A stretch of DNA of 64,000 nt from Azoarcus sp031546845 (GTDB lineage Bacteria; Pseudomonadota; Gammaproteobacteria; Burkholderiales; Rhodocyclaceae). The stretch spans positions 111,682-175,681 of the forward strand of contig JAVBJT010000027.1 of the NCBI GenBank assembly GCA_031546845.1, read 5' to 3'. This document shows positions 1-9,045 of this stretch, one piece after another. A model generated the notes under the pieces. It was not told where the DNA came from and ran no database searches. It saw only the letters and a list, made by a program, of their open reading frames with translations. The position numbers and the translations under genes were made by a program. Within the stretch, counting starts at the first letter, position 1. Every line of letters begins with the position of its first letter.

Positions 1-3000
1 CACGCGACGGCCAAGCTGGTAGCTGAGTTTGACCAACGCCTCGGCATCCCCCAGGCTGTGCTCGAACGACAAAGTCACGTCGGATGACAAGCGCTTACCC
101 AGCGACAGCACCTGCTCGTTCATCGCCGCCGGATCGCCCGTCGCGGTTGAACCAGTGCCCACAACCCGGCTCGTCGCCGTGCGCGAGGCGGTGTTGAGAT
201 CGCCCTGGCCAAACGAAACCGTATCGAAACCCAGGCTGCGCGTCAGTTGATCGGCCATTCCACCACCCAGCAGCGCCTGCGCCGCCGGCAACAACATGGC
301 GAAATCGCCGCCTTTGTCCCCACCGGTATCGGGCGCGCGGCCGAGCACCATCCACGACAGTTTTTCCGCATCCGGCACCGACGGTTCCGACACCAACCGC
401 ACTTGCGGCCGCCGCACGGTGCCGGTAATGGACACCCCCGCCTCCACCGCCAGGCCCTTGCGCAGCGCAACGACATTGAGCGCCGGATTTTCGAGCGAAC
501 CGTCGAACGTCACCACCCCGCGCTCGATGCTCAATTGCTGGCCGTAGCCGCGATACGTGCCGCCTTCCGTCGCCACCGCGCCGGTAGCGGCCAGCGTCTG
601 CCCAGGCTGCTGGCGCAGACGCAATTCACCGCCGAGCCGGGTATCGACCCCCAGGGCCGACAAATACAGCGCCTTGCCGAGCGTGACGCGAACATCGGCG
701 GTCATGGCCAGCGCCGTTCCGCTCTCCTTCTCGCCACGCCCAAGAATGACCACATCGTCCGACAAACCGGGCGGCGCCGATGCGGCCATTTCAATGTAGC
801 CGGCGTCGGCGCGAAAATCGGCATCGAGATCGAGCGTCGTCCAGGTAGAGCGCGCCGACCCCTTGCCGGACACAATCAGCCAGCGATCCGCGCGTTGCAA
901 CAACGGCAAGCGATCGGCGACAAACTCGAAACGGCCCTCACCGGATTCCAGCGCCAACTCGCCGCTTGCCTTCAGCGTACCAGGCGTCACGGTCAGCGCC
1001 GCCACCCGAATCCGCTTGTCGCGCGGCGTCACCCGATTGGTGGAAGAAAAATCGAGCCGTGCCAGACGTAAGCGGTCGCGGTCGAATTCGGCCAGCAACT
1101 CACCACCGGACAACACCAGGCCCTGATTCGCCAGCATCACCTGCAAACCACTGCCGGCAATGCGTCCGCTCGCCTGTGGATCGACTAACGTGCCGGCGAT
1201 GGAAAAATCCGCCTCGACGCGGCCCGCCGTATCCACGCTTTCCTGCAACAAACGCCCGAGCCAAGCAATCGACGGCATATCGAGCCGCGCCGATCCCGCC
1301 AGCGGCGCATCTGGCGCCAGCCGCCAGCCGCTGCCGGCCCGTTCCGCCTGCACACTAGCCGTGCCGGACAGCTCACCGACTTCTGTGCCGCGCGCGGCCA
1401 ACGACGCGGTAAGACGGCTGGCGCGCGCAGTCAACCGCGCCTCCAACGCCTCCAACCCCAGGCGCGTAGCCAGTTCACCCTCCACCCTCACATCGCCCGA
1501 CTCGCGGAACACCCGCGCATCGCCCTCGATCGTATCGGCCAGCCGCACATTCCATTCCGCCCCCAGCACTAGCGGTCCCGCTCCGCGCCGTGGACGGTCG
1601 CCCGCATTGTCGCCGGCCCCATCGCCAGTACTGGCGCGCCGCGCCGGATCGCGCCCGGACGCGCGCCCGAATCCGACGGCAAGCCCGCTGAGCGAACCGC
1701 TGAACACGCTCTGCGCTGGCGACCAGCGGGTTTCCACAAGGCGAACGCGCCCCTGCTCGCCGGCACTGAACTCCGCCGCGCCCAAGCGCGCCGACGACGG
1801 ACTCAGTTCCAACTCCGTTGGCGCCAACAGACTCAGCTTCAAACGTCCGCTAGTCTCGAACCGCGCCAGTCGGCCAAGCCAGCGCGGCACGGCGCTGCCG
1901 GTATCGGCGCCGCCTTCCAGTCGCAACCGCAGCACATCGCGCGCCGGCCCGGCGGCGGCAAGCGTGGCGGCAAAATCGGCCACATGCGCGTTACGCCGGC
2001 CGTTGACGCTCAAGCGCGCGGCGTCGATCCGCTCGCCACTTTCATCACCGCCGCCTCCGACGCGCGCATCGCTCACCCCCAACGCGAAAGTGAATGCACC
2101 GCCCGCGCCCGCCTCCAGCCGCCCCTGGCCATTGGCCCCAGCCACGCGCACACCACCCGGCAGGCGCAGATTCCGCGCGTAGAGCCGCAACGAACCGGCG
2201 GGCTCCGTCAGCGTGCCGGCAAACACACCATCCGCATCGGCATGGCCGCCAAAACCATAACCAATGGCATCGAGCGACGGCGCGGCCACGGCGACTTTCA
2301 ACGCGTCGCCCTCGCCGCCCCATGCCCCGTTCGCCGTCACGCGGTTACCGGCCACATCGAGCGTCAGATCGATGCCGGCAAGGCGAGCGCCATCCAACTC
2401 CACATGCCCTTTCCCCGCCGCCGGCCGGTCCTGGAAACGGCTTTCGACCAAGGCAAAATCGACCATCAGTTGCGGCGGCCCACCCAAAGCGCCGTGGCTA
2501 TCCACATCGAGATTGAGCTTCGCCTGCGGCGCGGACGGATAAAGCGCGCGCGGGTCCACGTCGCGCAAACGGAAAGCCGCGCGGAAATGCCGCGCCGGCT
2601 GTGGCGCCTCTTTACCGTGAGCGTCCGCGCCCGCCGCAAAAATTTCACCCTCACCGTCGATCCGTGCGGCGCCGGCACGCAGTGCCAGCTTTACCGTCTG
2701 ACGGTTTTCATCACCCTCGGCATCGAATGCGCCGGCCAGCACTTGCCGTGGCAAACGAGTATCGAGCCGCGCGGTGTCAATGTTTTGCAACCGAAGCGCC
2801 GCCGTCAGCCGCCCAAGCGCGGAGGCGGGAACAGCATCCTTATCGGATTGACCGGCAGGCCCGCCGCTGGGATGCCACGCCAACCGGCCTTCAATGCGCC
2901 CGCCTCCGATGGCGTGCAGCTCAAGCGCCTCCACCGCTACCTCGTCCGCGCGCCATTGCAAATTGCCCGCCAACCGTTCGACCGGCAGCCCACCCCGATC

Positions 3001-3975
3001 CAACGCGGCAGGCTTGCGATTGACGATGCTCAACGGCCCAGCCAACGCCTTGGCGCCATCGGCCGCCACCACCTCCGCCAACGTCGCTTCGAGGCGCAAC
3101 GCGGCGGCGGGCGCGCCGGCGGCAAAGTGTGCAGGGTCAATCTCATCGACGCTGATATTCAGCCCCCGCAACGGCAGCGGTGCAAACGGCGCCGCCTCGA
3201 TGTCGGCTCGGCCAGTCAGGCTCGCACCACCCGACGCTTTTCCGCCGGCCTCGATCCGCAGCCGGGGCGCGAGCAGATCGCCGCTCACGGCCATGTCCGC
3301 GCGATAGTCGTAACCGGCGTGCTTGCCCGAAAGCAAGGCCTTGGCGTCGAGCGCGAAAGGCGCGGCGGTAGCAATTTCGCCCGTCAGCTCGATATGGTTG
3401 AAAGCCGCACCGACAAACAGATCGGCCACAAGACGCTCGACCCGGTGCCGCCGCCCGTCGCTATCGGCACGCCCGCCAAGCGCTGCGAGAGAGAATACTT
3501 CCGCGCCGTCGATCTCATGCACGGCCAAGCGGCCAACATCGATCCGACCGACCTCGACCGCCAGCGGCAAACCCAGATTTTCCGGCGCGGCAACAGGCGT
3601 CGATTTCGCATCAGGCCGATACGCCACGTCGATACCGCCCACGGCCACGCTATCGACCACCAAGCGCCCGCCGAAAAGCGCCTTAGGCCGCCAGTCGAGC
3701 GCCGCCTCATGCACGCCGACGCGCAAATCCACCGTTTCCCAACGTAGCGCGTCAAACCGCAGCGGCCCGAGCAAGCGCCCACCCGGCGCGCTCACCCGCA
3801 AACGGCCGCCACTGACCGATTCCGCCGCGACAAACAACGCGCGCAAACCGGATTCGCTCGCCACCAGCCAAACCGGCAGCACGACAAACACCGCCAACAG
3901 CGCCGCCAGCCAGCCAGCGTAGCGCCGACGCTTTGCACGAATAGGTTTGGCAATATCGCTGTCAGCTTCGTTCAT
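1..3975 (-). CDS. tamB: TamB, translocation and assembly module subunit (3' end beyond window)
   Basis: The frame is open on the minus strand from the ATG at 3975 to base 1, giving 1325 codons without a stop. The product starts with a basic stretch and one N-terminal membrane anchor (around residues 20-42, WLAALLAVFVVLPVWLV), followed by a long beta-rich periplasmic region typical of AsmA/TamB (DUF490) proteins. The last visible residues (SLGKRLSSDVTLSFEHSLGD, then EALVKLSYQLGRRV) match the conserved extreme C-terminus of the family, so only a few tens of residues are missing. TamB spans the periplasm and supports outer-membrane protein assembly and lipid transport, normally with TamA. Here the gene upstream on the same strand is an acyltransferase, not tamA. 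An in-frame ATG two codons upstream (3981) is an alternative start; neither has a clear ribosome binding site. Confidence 0.9.
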   Translation of the reverse strand, partial: MNEADSDIAKPIRAKRRRYAGWLAALLAVFVVLPVWLVASESGLRALFVAAESVSGGRLRVSAPGGRLLGPLRFDALRWETVDLRVGVHEAALDWRPKALFGGRLVVDSVAVGGIDVAYRPDAKSTPVAAPENLGLPLAVEVGRIDVGRLAVHEIDGAEVFSLAALGGRADSDGRRHRVERLVADLFVGAAFNHIELTGEIATAAPFALDAKALLSGKHAGYDYRADMAVSGDLLAPRLRIEAGGKASGGASLTGRADIEAAPFAPLPLRGLNISVDEIDPAHFAAGAPAAALRLEATLAEVVAADGAKALAGPLSIVNRKPAALDRGGLPVERLAGNLQWRADEVAVEALELHAIGGGRIEGRLAWHPSGGPAGQSDKDAVPASALGRLTAALRLQNIDTARLDTRLPRQVLAGAFDAEGDENRQTVKLALRAGAARIDGEGEIFAAGADAHGKEAPQPARHFRAAFRLRDVDPRALYPSAPQAKLNLDVDSHGALGGPPQLMVDFALVESRFQDRPAAGKGHVELDGARLAGIDLTLDVAGNRVTANGAWGGEGDALKVAVAAPSLDAIGYGFGGHADADGVFAGTLTEPAGSLRLYARNLRLPGGVRVAGANGQGRLEAGAGGAFTFALGVSDARVGGGGDESGERIDAARLSVNGRRNAHVADFAATLAAAGPARDVLRLRLEGGADTGSAVPRWLGRLARFETSGRLKLSLLAPTELELSPSSARLGAAEFSAGEQGRVRLVETRWSPAQSVFSGSLSGLAVGFGRASGRDPARRASTGDGAGDNAGDRPRRGAGPLVLGAEWNVRLADTIEGDARVFRESGDVRVEGELATRLGLEALEARLTARASRLTASLAARGTEVGELSGTASVQAERAGSGWRLAPDAPLAGSARLDMPSIAWLGRLLQESVDTAGRVEADFSIAGTLVDPQASGRIAGSGLQVMLANQGLVLSGGELLAEFDRDRLRLARLDFSSTNRVTPRDKRIRVAALTVTPGTLKASGELALESGEGRFEFVADRLPLLQRADRWLIVSGKGSARSTWTTLDLDADFRADAGYIEMAASAPPGLSDDVVILGRGEKESGTALAMTADVRVTLGKALYLSALGVDTRLGGELRLRQQPGQTLAATGAVATEGGTYRGYGQQLSIERGVVTFDGSLENPALNVVALRKGLAVEAGVSITGTVRRPQVRLVSEPSVPDAEKLSWMVLGRAPDTGGDKGGDFAMLLPAAQALLGGGMADQLTRSLGFDTVSFGQGDLNTASRTATSRVVGTGSTATGDPAAMNEQVLSLGKRLSSDVTLSFEHSLGDAEALVKLSYQLGRRV

Positions 3976-4029
3976 AGGCATTCATTTAGGTCACGGCGGG
4001 ATCGCAGCGCGTCTACTTCACCGCGTCAA

Positions 4030-5880
4030 TCAAAATTTCAAGAAATCCGCGAATTTACCCTTGGCGTATTCGCCAAAGAGATGAGAGCCCGCCGAATTGA
4101 AATGCAGATTGTCGCTATACAACAATGTGCCGTTATGAAAAGGCGCATCCTTAAAAAAATCACTATGACTCATGTCGATGAAACGCGCCCCCGGATATTG
4201 TTGAACCAAGGTCGCCACTGTCCTATTCGCCTGCTCCCAACCGTCCATCCGCTCGTAGGCGGGCGACGATAATCCGATCTGATTGAGACGGTAAATTCTG
4301 TACGGGTCATATTTGAAATGGGGCGGCTGTGCCAATACAAAAACGGTTTGCCCGCGCTCCTTCGCCTTCTCCAACAAGAGCTTGAGTGAATCGAGGAAGC
4401 TACTCCTCTCCATGTGGCCTTCCCAATTTCCCGCCACGATCACCAATCCCGGCTGCTCGATCAAGGGCGCGACCACAGCCGCCTGCGCCGCACACCAAGC
4501 CCGCACCGTTTCGTAAGCCTGCGCGCTATCGTAACCGGGCAACGGCAAACATCCCGCCGTGGTGATCGATAGCACTTTGAATTTATTGTAACTACCAACA
4601 ACATCAAAAAAATAATTCAAATGTGCCGCCAGACTGTCCCCAATGAATAACGCGCTATTGGCGCTGCTCAAATCTCCGCGATAACAGTTGCCGGTGATTT
4701 TGTTGAAACACATACTGTCGTCTACATAAGGTTCATTCGGTAATGGTGTAACAAGCTTTTTATTGAATCCTCTGGAAAAAGACGCTGCCACCCCCAGAAC
4801 GACAAGCAATACGACATATTTCAATACAGTTTCAGGAAAAACCCAATTTATCCGAAAACTTTTTTCGACCCAGCGATACGAACAATAGGAAAGCGCCAAC
4901 GTCAGCAACACAAATATCGTCAAGTTTTCCGCATCGAGCCGATAATCGCCGTGGATATAGCGGATTGCCGCCAGAACCGGCCAGTGCCATAAATACAGGG
5001 AATAGGAAAGATCACCAATCCAAACCATGCCCCTGACCGACAGCAAACGGTTCACGGCACCGCCCGGCCTCGCGATCAACAACGCCGCGCCAAGGCACGG
5101 AAACAACGCGGCAACACCGGGAAAAGCGGTCGTTTCGTCGATCAACACCAGGCTGACCGCGATCAACAGCCCACCAACAGCTCCTGGCGCATGACCGACA
5201 ACCCGCCCAATGCGTTTAGCCGGACCGATCAACGCAGTACAAACACCAATGCAAAATTCCGGAATTCGGCTCAGCAGAGAAAAATAGGTACTGTTTCGCT
5301 CGCCGACAATATAAAGCCAGTAGCAAGCGTAAGCTGTCAGCGCAACGACGGTCAGCGGGAAAAATACTTTTAGCCAATGCCGCGGAAGAAAAATGAGCGC
5401 CAACGGCAAAAAGAAATAAAATTGCATCTCGACCGCCAGCGACCAGGTGTGCTGCAGCGCCAACTCATAGGACACAGGCGAGAAATAACTCACCGAATTG
5501 GCAAAATGGACGTTCGAGAAAAAATAAATTGCCTTGTTGAGACTCGACCTGTAAAACTTGAAATCGCCCGGTGCCAGAATGACCGCCATCACAGCCGTCA
5601 CGGCCACCAGCATGACCGCGTAGGCAGGTACGATCCGATTGATGCGGCCCCAGTAAAATTCCTTGAATGAAAATGTCAGGTCCGCTTTTTTGCCCAGGAC
5701 GATCGATGTAATCAAAAATCCGGAAATGACAAAAAAGATATCGACACCGATAAATCCGCCGGGCAACCAGGTTTTGTCGGCGTGAAAAATCATAACCGCC
5801 AATACAGCGACAGCGCGCAGACCTTGAATATCGAGGCGGATCTCGTTTCTCGATACGGCACGCCCCACTTCAATGCTCAT
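4030..5880 (-). CDS. OafA/YrhL-type membrane acyltransferase with C-terminal SGNH domain
   Basis: The 616-residue protein has two modules. Residues about 15-370 are an acyltransferase-3 membrane domain with roughly ten hydrophobic helices; near the start it carries the family hallmarks LDIQGLRAVAVL, MIFHA and GGFIGVDIFFVISGFLI. Residues about 400-616 are a periplasmic SGNH hydrolase-like domain with the serine motif FIGDSLAAHL and the C-terminal DNLHFNSAG block holding the Asp and His. Such proteins O-acylate envelope polysaccharides, LPS O-antigen or peptidoglycan; the substrate cannot be read from sequence. The gene lies 29 bases after trpC on the same strand and 54 bases before tamB, so it may share transcripts with either. 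No polysaccharide gene cluster is nearby. Confidence 0.88.
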   Translation of the reverse strand: MSIEVGRAVSRNEIRLDIQGLRAVAVLAVMIFHADKTWLPGGFIGVDIFFVISGFLITSIVLGKKADLTFSFKEFYWGRINRIVPAYAVMLVAVTAVMAVILAPGDFKFYRSSLNKAIYFFSNVHFANSVSYFSPVSYELALQHTWSLAVEMQFYFFLPLALIFLPRHWLKVFFPLTVVALTAYACYWLYIVGERNSTYFSLLSRIPEFCIGVCTALIGPAKRIGRVVGHAPGAVGGLLIAVSLVLIDETTAFPGVAALFPCLGAALLIARPGGAVNRLLSVRGMVWIGDLSYSLYLWHWPVLAAIRYIHGDYRLDAENLTIFVLLTLALSYCSYRWVEKSFRINWVFPETVLKYVVLLVVLGVAASFSRGFNKKLVTPLPNEPYVDDSMCFNKITGNCYRGDLSSANSALFIGDSLAAHLNYFFDVVGSYNKFKVLSITTAGCLPLPGYDSAQAYETVRAWCAAQAAVVAPLIEQPGLVIVAGNWEGHMERSSFLDSLKLLLEKAKERGQTVFVLAQPPHFKYDPYRIYRLNQIGLSSPAYERMDGWEQANRTVATLVQQYPGARFIDMSHSDFFKDAPFHNGTLLYSDNLHFNSAGSHLFGEYAKGKFADFLKF

Positions 5881-5909
5881 TCATCGCGACGCTAATGGGT
5901 GTCAGGGGA

Positions 5910-6698
5910 TCAGCCGAACAAAGCACACAAGCCCTCGCCAGGATCGGGCACGCGCATAAAGGCTTCGCCGACAAGAAAAGTATCGACACCATTGGCGCGC
6001 ATCAAGGCGACATCCTCCACTTTCAGAATGCCCGATTCGGTCACGACGATACGCCCGGCGGGAATACGCGGCAGCAGATCGAGCGTGGTGGCAAGCGCGA
6101 CCTCGAACGTGCGCAGATTACGATTATTTACGCCGATGAGCGGCGTTTCCAGCCGCAGCGCGGCATCCAGCTCGACAGCGTCGTGCACCTCGACGAGCAC
6201 CGCCATGCCGAGCTCACCGGCAATCGCTTCCATTTCCCGCATGCGAGCGAGATCGAGCACAGCGGCGATGAGCAGAATAGCGTCCGCGCCCATCGCGCGG
6301 GCCTCGAACACCTGATAAGGATCGACAAGAAAATCCTTACGCAGCGCGGGCAATGTGCAAGCGGCACGGGCGGCACGCAAATATTCGGGCGCACCCTGGA
6401 AAAACGGCCGGTCGGTCAGCACCGACAAGCAGGCCGCTCCGCCACGCTCGTAGGCGGCGGCGATGGCGGCCGGGTCGAAGTCGGCGCGCAGCACACCCTT
6501 GGACGGGCTCGCCTTCTTCACCTCTGCGATCACCGCCGGCCGGCCGGCAGCGATCTTTGCGCGAATGGCGCCGACGAAATCGCGCGCGGGGTCCGCCGCC
6601 TTAGCCTCATCGCGCAGGCGGGCCAGCGGCTTTGTCACGACGGCAGCGGCAACCTCCTCATGCTTGACGGCAACGATTCGTTGCAGGATGTCGCTCAT
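5910..6698 (-). CDS. trpC: Indole-3-glycerol-phosphate synthase
   Basis: TrpC closes the indole ring in tryptophan synthesis, converting carboxyphenylaminodeoxyribulose phosphate to indole-3-glycerol phosphate in the cytoplasm. The 262-residue length is normal for a monofunctional TrpC. Family motifs are present: VIAEVKKASPSKG near residue 55, LRKDFLVDPYQV near 110, GVNNRNLRTFEV near 180 and FLVGEAFMR near the end. The ATG overlaps the trpD stop (ATGA at 6695-6698), which indicates translational coupling. It is not fused to trpF, as is usual in betaproteobacteria. Confidence 0.97.
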   Translation of the reverse strand: MSDILQRIVAVKHEEVAAAVVTKPLARLRDEAKAADPARDFVGAIRAKIAAGRPAVIAEVKKASPSKGVLRADFDPAAIAAAYERGGAACLSVLTDRPFFQGAPEYLRAARAACTLPALRKDFLVDPYQVFEARAMGADAILLIAAVLDLARMREMEAIAGELGMAVLVEVHDAVELDAALRLETPLIGVNNRNLRTFEVALATTLDLLPRIPAGRIVVTESGILKVEDVALMRANGVDTFLVGEAFMRVPDPGEGLCALFG

Positions 6699-7735
6699 TG
6701 CGCGCTCCCAAACTTGCGCGTGAACTGCACGAATTCATCCAGCTTCGCCCGCGCGGCGCCCGAGTCGACGATTTCACGCGCACGCACGATGCCAGCACCG
6801 ATGGAGCCGACAAGGTTAGCGGCATACAGCGCCACTCCGGCATTGAACACAACGATTTCACGCGCCGGACCGGGCTTGTTTTCCAGCGCGTCGACGAGCG
6901 TGCGGCGCGACGCCTCCGCATCCTCCACGCGCAGATTGCGCGTGCCGGCCATGGCGAAATCGAAATCCTCCGGGTGGATTTCATATTCGCTCACTTCACC
7001 ATCCTTCAATTCACCAACCAGCGTTCCCGCGCCGAGACTGACCTCGTCGATACCGTCCAAACCATGTACCACTAGTACGTGGCGCGCACCGAGACGCTGC
7101 ATGACCCGCGCCTGGATACCAACCAGATCGGGGTGGAATACGCCCATCAGCGTGTTCGGCGCATCGGCCGGGTTAGTGAGCGGGCCAAGAATGTTGAAAA
7201 TCGTACGCACGCCCATCTCACGCCGCACCGCGGCGACGTTCTTCATCGCGCCGTGATGGCTGGGCGCGAACATGAAACCGATGCCGGTGGCCTCAATGCA
7301 CTCGCCCACCTGTTCCGGCGACAGCATCAGATTCACCCCCAGGGCTTCAAGCACGTCAGCGCTGCCGGATTTGGACGAAACGCCACGATTGCCGTGCTTG
7401 GCGACGCGGGCGCCAGCGGCGGCGGCAACAAAGATCGTCGCGGTGGAAATATTGAACGTATGCGAACCATCCCCACCAGTGCCGACGACGTCGAGAAAAT
7501 GATCGTGCGGCGGCGCCACCCGCACCTTCGTCGCCAGTTCGCGCATCACCGTGGCGGCGGCGGTGATTTCGCCAATGGTTTCCTTCTTGACCCGCAGGCC
7601 GGTAAGAATCGCGGCGCTCATCACCGGCGAAACCTCGCCAGCCATGATCTGACGCATCAGCGACAACATCTCGTCGAAGAAAATTTCGCGGTGTTCGATG
7701 GTGCGTTGCAGCGCCTGCTGAGCAGTAATCGTCAT
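6695..7735 (-). CDS. trpD: Anthranilate phosphoribosyltransferase
   Basis: TrpD joins anthranilate to phosphoribosyl pyrophosphate, the second step of tryptophan synthesis. The 346-residue protein shows the PRPP-binding GTGGDGSHTFNIST motif, the KHGNRGVSSKSGSADVLEALG-type anthranilate/PRPP loop, and MFAPSHH further on. I chose the ATG at 7735 because AAGGA lies about nine bases upstream of it. A longer reading from 7756 adds seven residues and has no ribosome binding site. It sits between trpG (43 bases upstream) and trpC (4-base overlap), in the usual trpG-trpD-trpC order. Confidence 0.97.
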   Translation of the reverse strand: MTITAQQALQRTIEHREIFFDEMLSLMRQIMAGEVSPVMSAAILTGLRVKKETIGEITAAATVMRELATKVRVAPPHDHFLDVVGTGGDGSHTFNISTATIFVAAAAGARVAKHGNRGVSSKSGSADVLEALGVNLMLSPEQVGECIEATGIGFMFAPSHHGAMKNVAAVRREMGVRTIFNILGPLTNPADAPNTLMGVFHPDLVGIQARVMQRLGARHVLVVHGLDGIDEVSLGAGTLVGELKDGEVSEYEIHPEDFDFAMAGTRNLRVEDAEASRRTLVDALENKPGPAREIVVFNAGVALYAANLVGSIGAGIVRAREIVDSGAARAKLDEFVQFTRKFGSAQ

Positions 7736-7778
7736 AAGATTTTTCCTTATCGTCATGGAGAATGCGGCGTGCCGGAAC

Positions 7779-8366
7779 TCAAACGTCCGCCTTGGCCGGC
7801 CGCAGGAAATTGCGCAGTAAATCGTGGCCGTGCTGGGTCAGAATGGATTCGGGATGAAACTGAACCCCTTCGACATCCATCTCGCGGTGGCGCACACCCA
7901 TGATCTCGCCATCCTCCGTCCACGCCGTCACGTCCAGACAAGCAGGCAGGCTGTCGCGCTCAATCGCCAGCGAATGATAACGGGTGCAATCAAGCGGATT
8001 AGGCAAGCCCGCGAACACCCCCGCGTTCTTGTGCAGCACCGGCGAAACCTTGCCATGCATCGGCCGCCGCGCATGCACCACCTTGCCGCCGAATGCCGCC
8101 CCGATGCTTTGATGCCCAAGGCAGACACCAAGAATCGGCAATTTGCCGGCGAACTCGCGAATCGCCGCCACCGAAACTCCCGCCTCGGCCGGCGTGCAGG
8201 GCCCCGGCGAAATAACCAGCCGCTCGGGCGCAAGCGCCGCGATCTGCCCGAGCGTGACCTCGTCGTTGCGATAAACCTTCACCGCCGCGCCCAACTCGCC
8301 CAAATACTGCACCAGGTTGTAGGTGAAACTGTCGTAGTTGTCGATCATCAAGACAGAAATGGACAT
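7779..8366 (-). CDS. trpG: Anthranilate synthase glutamine amidotransferase subunit
   Basis: TrpG hydrolyses glutamine and passes ammonia to TrpE for anthranilate formation. From the chosen ATG the protein is 195 residues and begins MSISVLMIDNYDSFTYNL, the classic TrpG/PabA N-terminus. The catalytic triad is visible: Cys82 in ILGVCLGHQ and His171/Glu173 in FHPES. The reading frame extends upstream to 8423, but those residues have no family similarity. In many betaproteobacteria trpE precedes trpG directly. Here the upstream half kilobase holds no trpE, so the large subunit must be encoded elsewhere. A dual role with PabB in folate synthesis is possible. Confidence 0.96.
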   Translation of the reverse strand: MSISVLMIDNYDSFTYNLVQYLGELGAAVKVYRNDEVTLGQIAALAPERLVISPGPCTPAEAGVSVAAIREFAGKLPILGVCLGHQSIGAAFGGKVVHARRPMHGKVSPVLHKNAGVFAGLPNPLDCTRYHSLAIERDSLPACLDVTAWTEDGEIMGVRHREMDVEGVQFHPESILTQHGHDLLRNFLRPAKADV

Positions 8367-8377
8367 GATTATTTTAT

Positions 8378-8560
8378 TTACATTGAATGAGTGGATATCC
8401 GCATCTTCTGCTGCGCACTGCACCGCACACTTGGCGCCGGATTGAAGCGGTCAGGAACAAGGCGCGAAAGACAGTAGCGCGCACAAGCAATGAGTGGGCG
8501 CCAACAGCGCCATGCCGCGTAGTGCGATCGCCAAAACTGAAAAAGGTAAGGTAAGGGCAT
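8378..8560 (-). CDS. Possible small leader ORF upstream of trpG (60 residues, unknown)
   Basis: This short frame has a good ribosome binding site (CAGGAGA about nine bases before the ATG at 8560) and its TAA ends 11 bases before the trpG ATG, so it could be translationally coupled to trpG. The peptide contains three Trp codons close together (FWRSHYAAWRCWRPL). That is suggestive of a Trp-sensing leader peptide, but it has no tandem Trp codons and I did not find a convincing attenuator hairpin. It resembles no protein I know and could be a chance frame. Confidence 0.3.
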   Translation of the reverse strand: MPLPYLFQFWRSHYAAWRCWRPLIACARYCLSRLVPDRFNPAPSVRCSAQQKMRISTHSM

Positions 8561-9045
8561 CAGAGCAGTCTCCTGTAATTTTAGGAACCGCCGTGCCGGA
8601 AGAAATCTGACTTAGCCTTGCCCACCGGTCCGGCGGCAAGGTGCGGCCCAAAGCCGCAGCGACATGCCGCTTCCTACTGGAAGCGCCACCACTGACCGAA
8701 GTGGAATGCCGCGAAACGAATCATCTAGATGTAGTTCCCGAATTTATGTCTGCAAAAAGCCTGGCCCAATATTCACCGGCCTCTGAGCCTGCCCTGGCAA
8801 TTCTACTCAGACTCGCTCGCCCCTGTCGACCTGCACCACGGGCTGTTCGGCGCGGGCCGGAAAACCAACTTTGCAGCCGGTCCGAATTTAGCCAGGCTCA
8901 TCATGCCGATACGGACCACCCAAGCAAGCAATCTTGATGCATCTGCTTGTATGTTTGATCTTTTTCGCATATTTCGCAATAGACAGATGCCGCACCCTGC
9001 GGTATCTTGCAAGCCAATCGGCTTGCTATAGGGAAGGAAGAAAAT
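8561..9045. other. 485-base intergenic region between divergent trp genes and a secreted-protein gene
   Basis: No convincing gene is present. Frames on either strand are short and resemble nothing. The region must hold divergent promoters for the minus-strand trp cluster and the plus-strand gene at 9046. A perfect 7-bp hairpin (GCAAGCC, loop AATC, GGCTTGC) lies at 9009-9026, a few bases ahead of the ribosome binding site of the 9046 gene. I see no remnant of trpE. Confidence 0.6.

Noticed and set aside
1984..3747. 587-residue plus-strand open frame across the tamB region
   Set aside because: It is antisense to tamB, whose minus-strand product shows clear family features. The plus-strand translation is Arg/Pro-rich and resembles no protein, as expected of GC-rich antisense frames.
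8366..8560. Classical trp attenuator ahead of trpG
   Set aside because: No tandem Trp codons and no clear set of competing hairpins with a T-run terminator were found. Only the small frame itself is reported.
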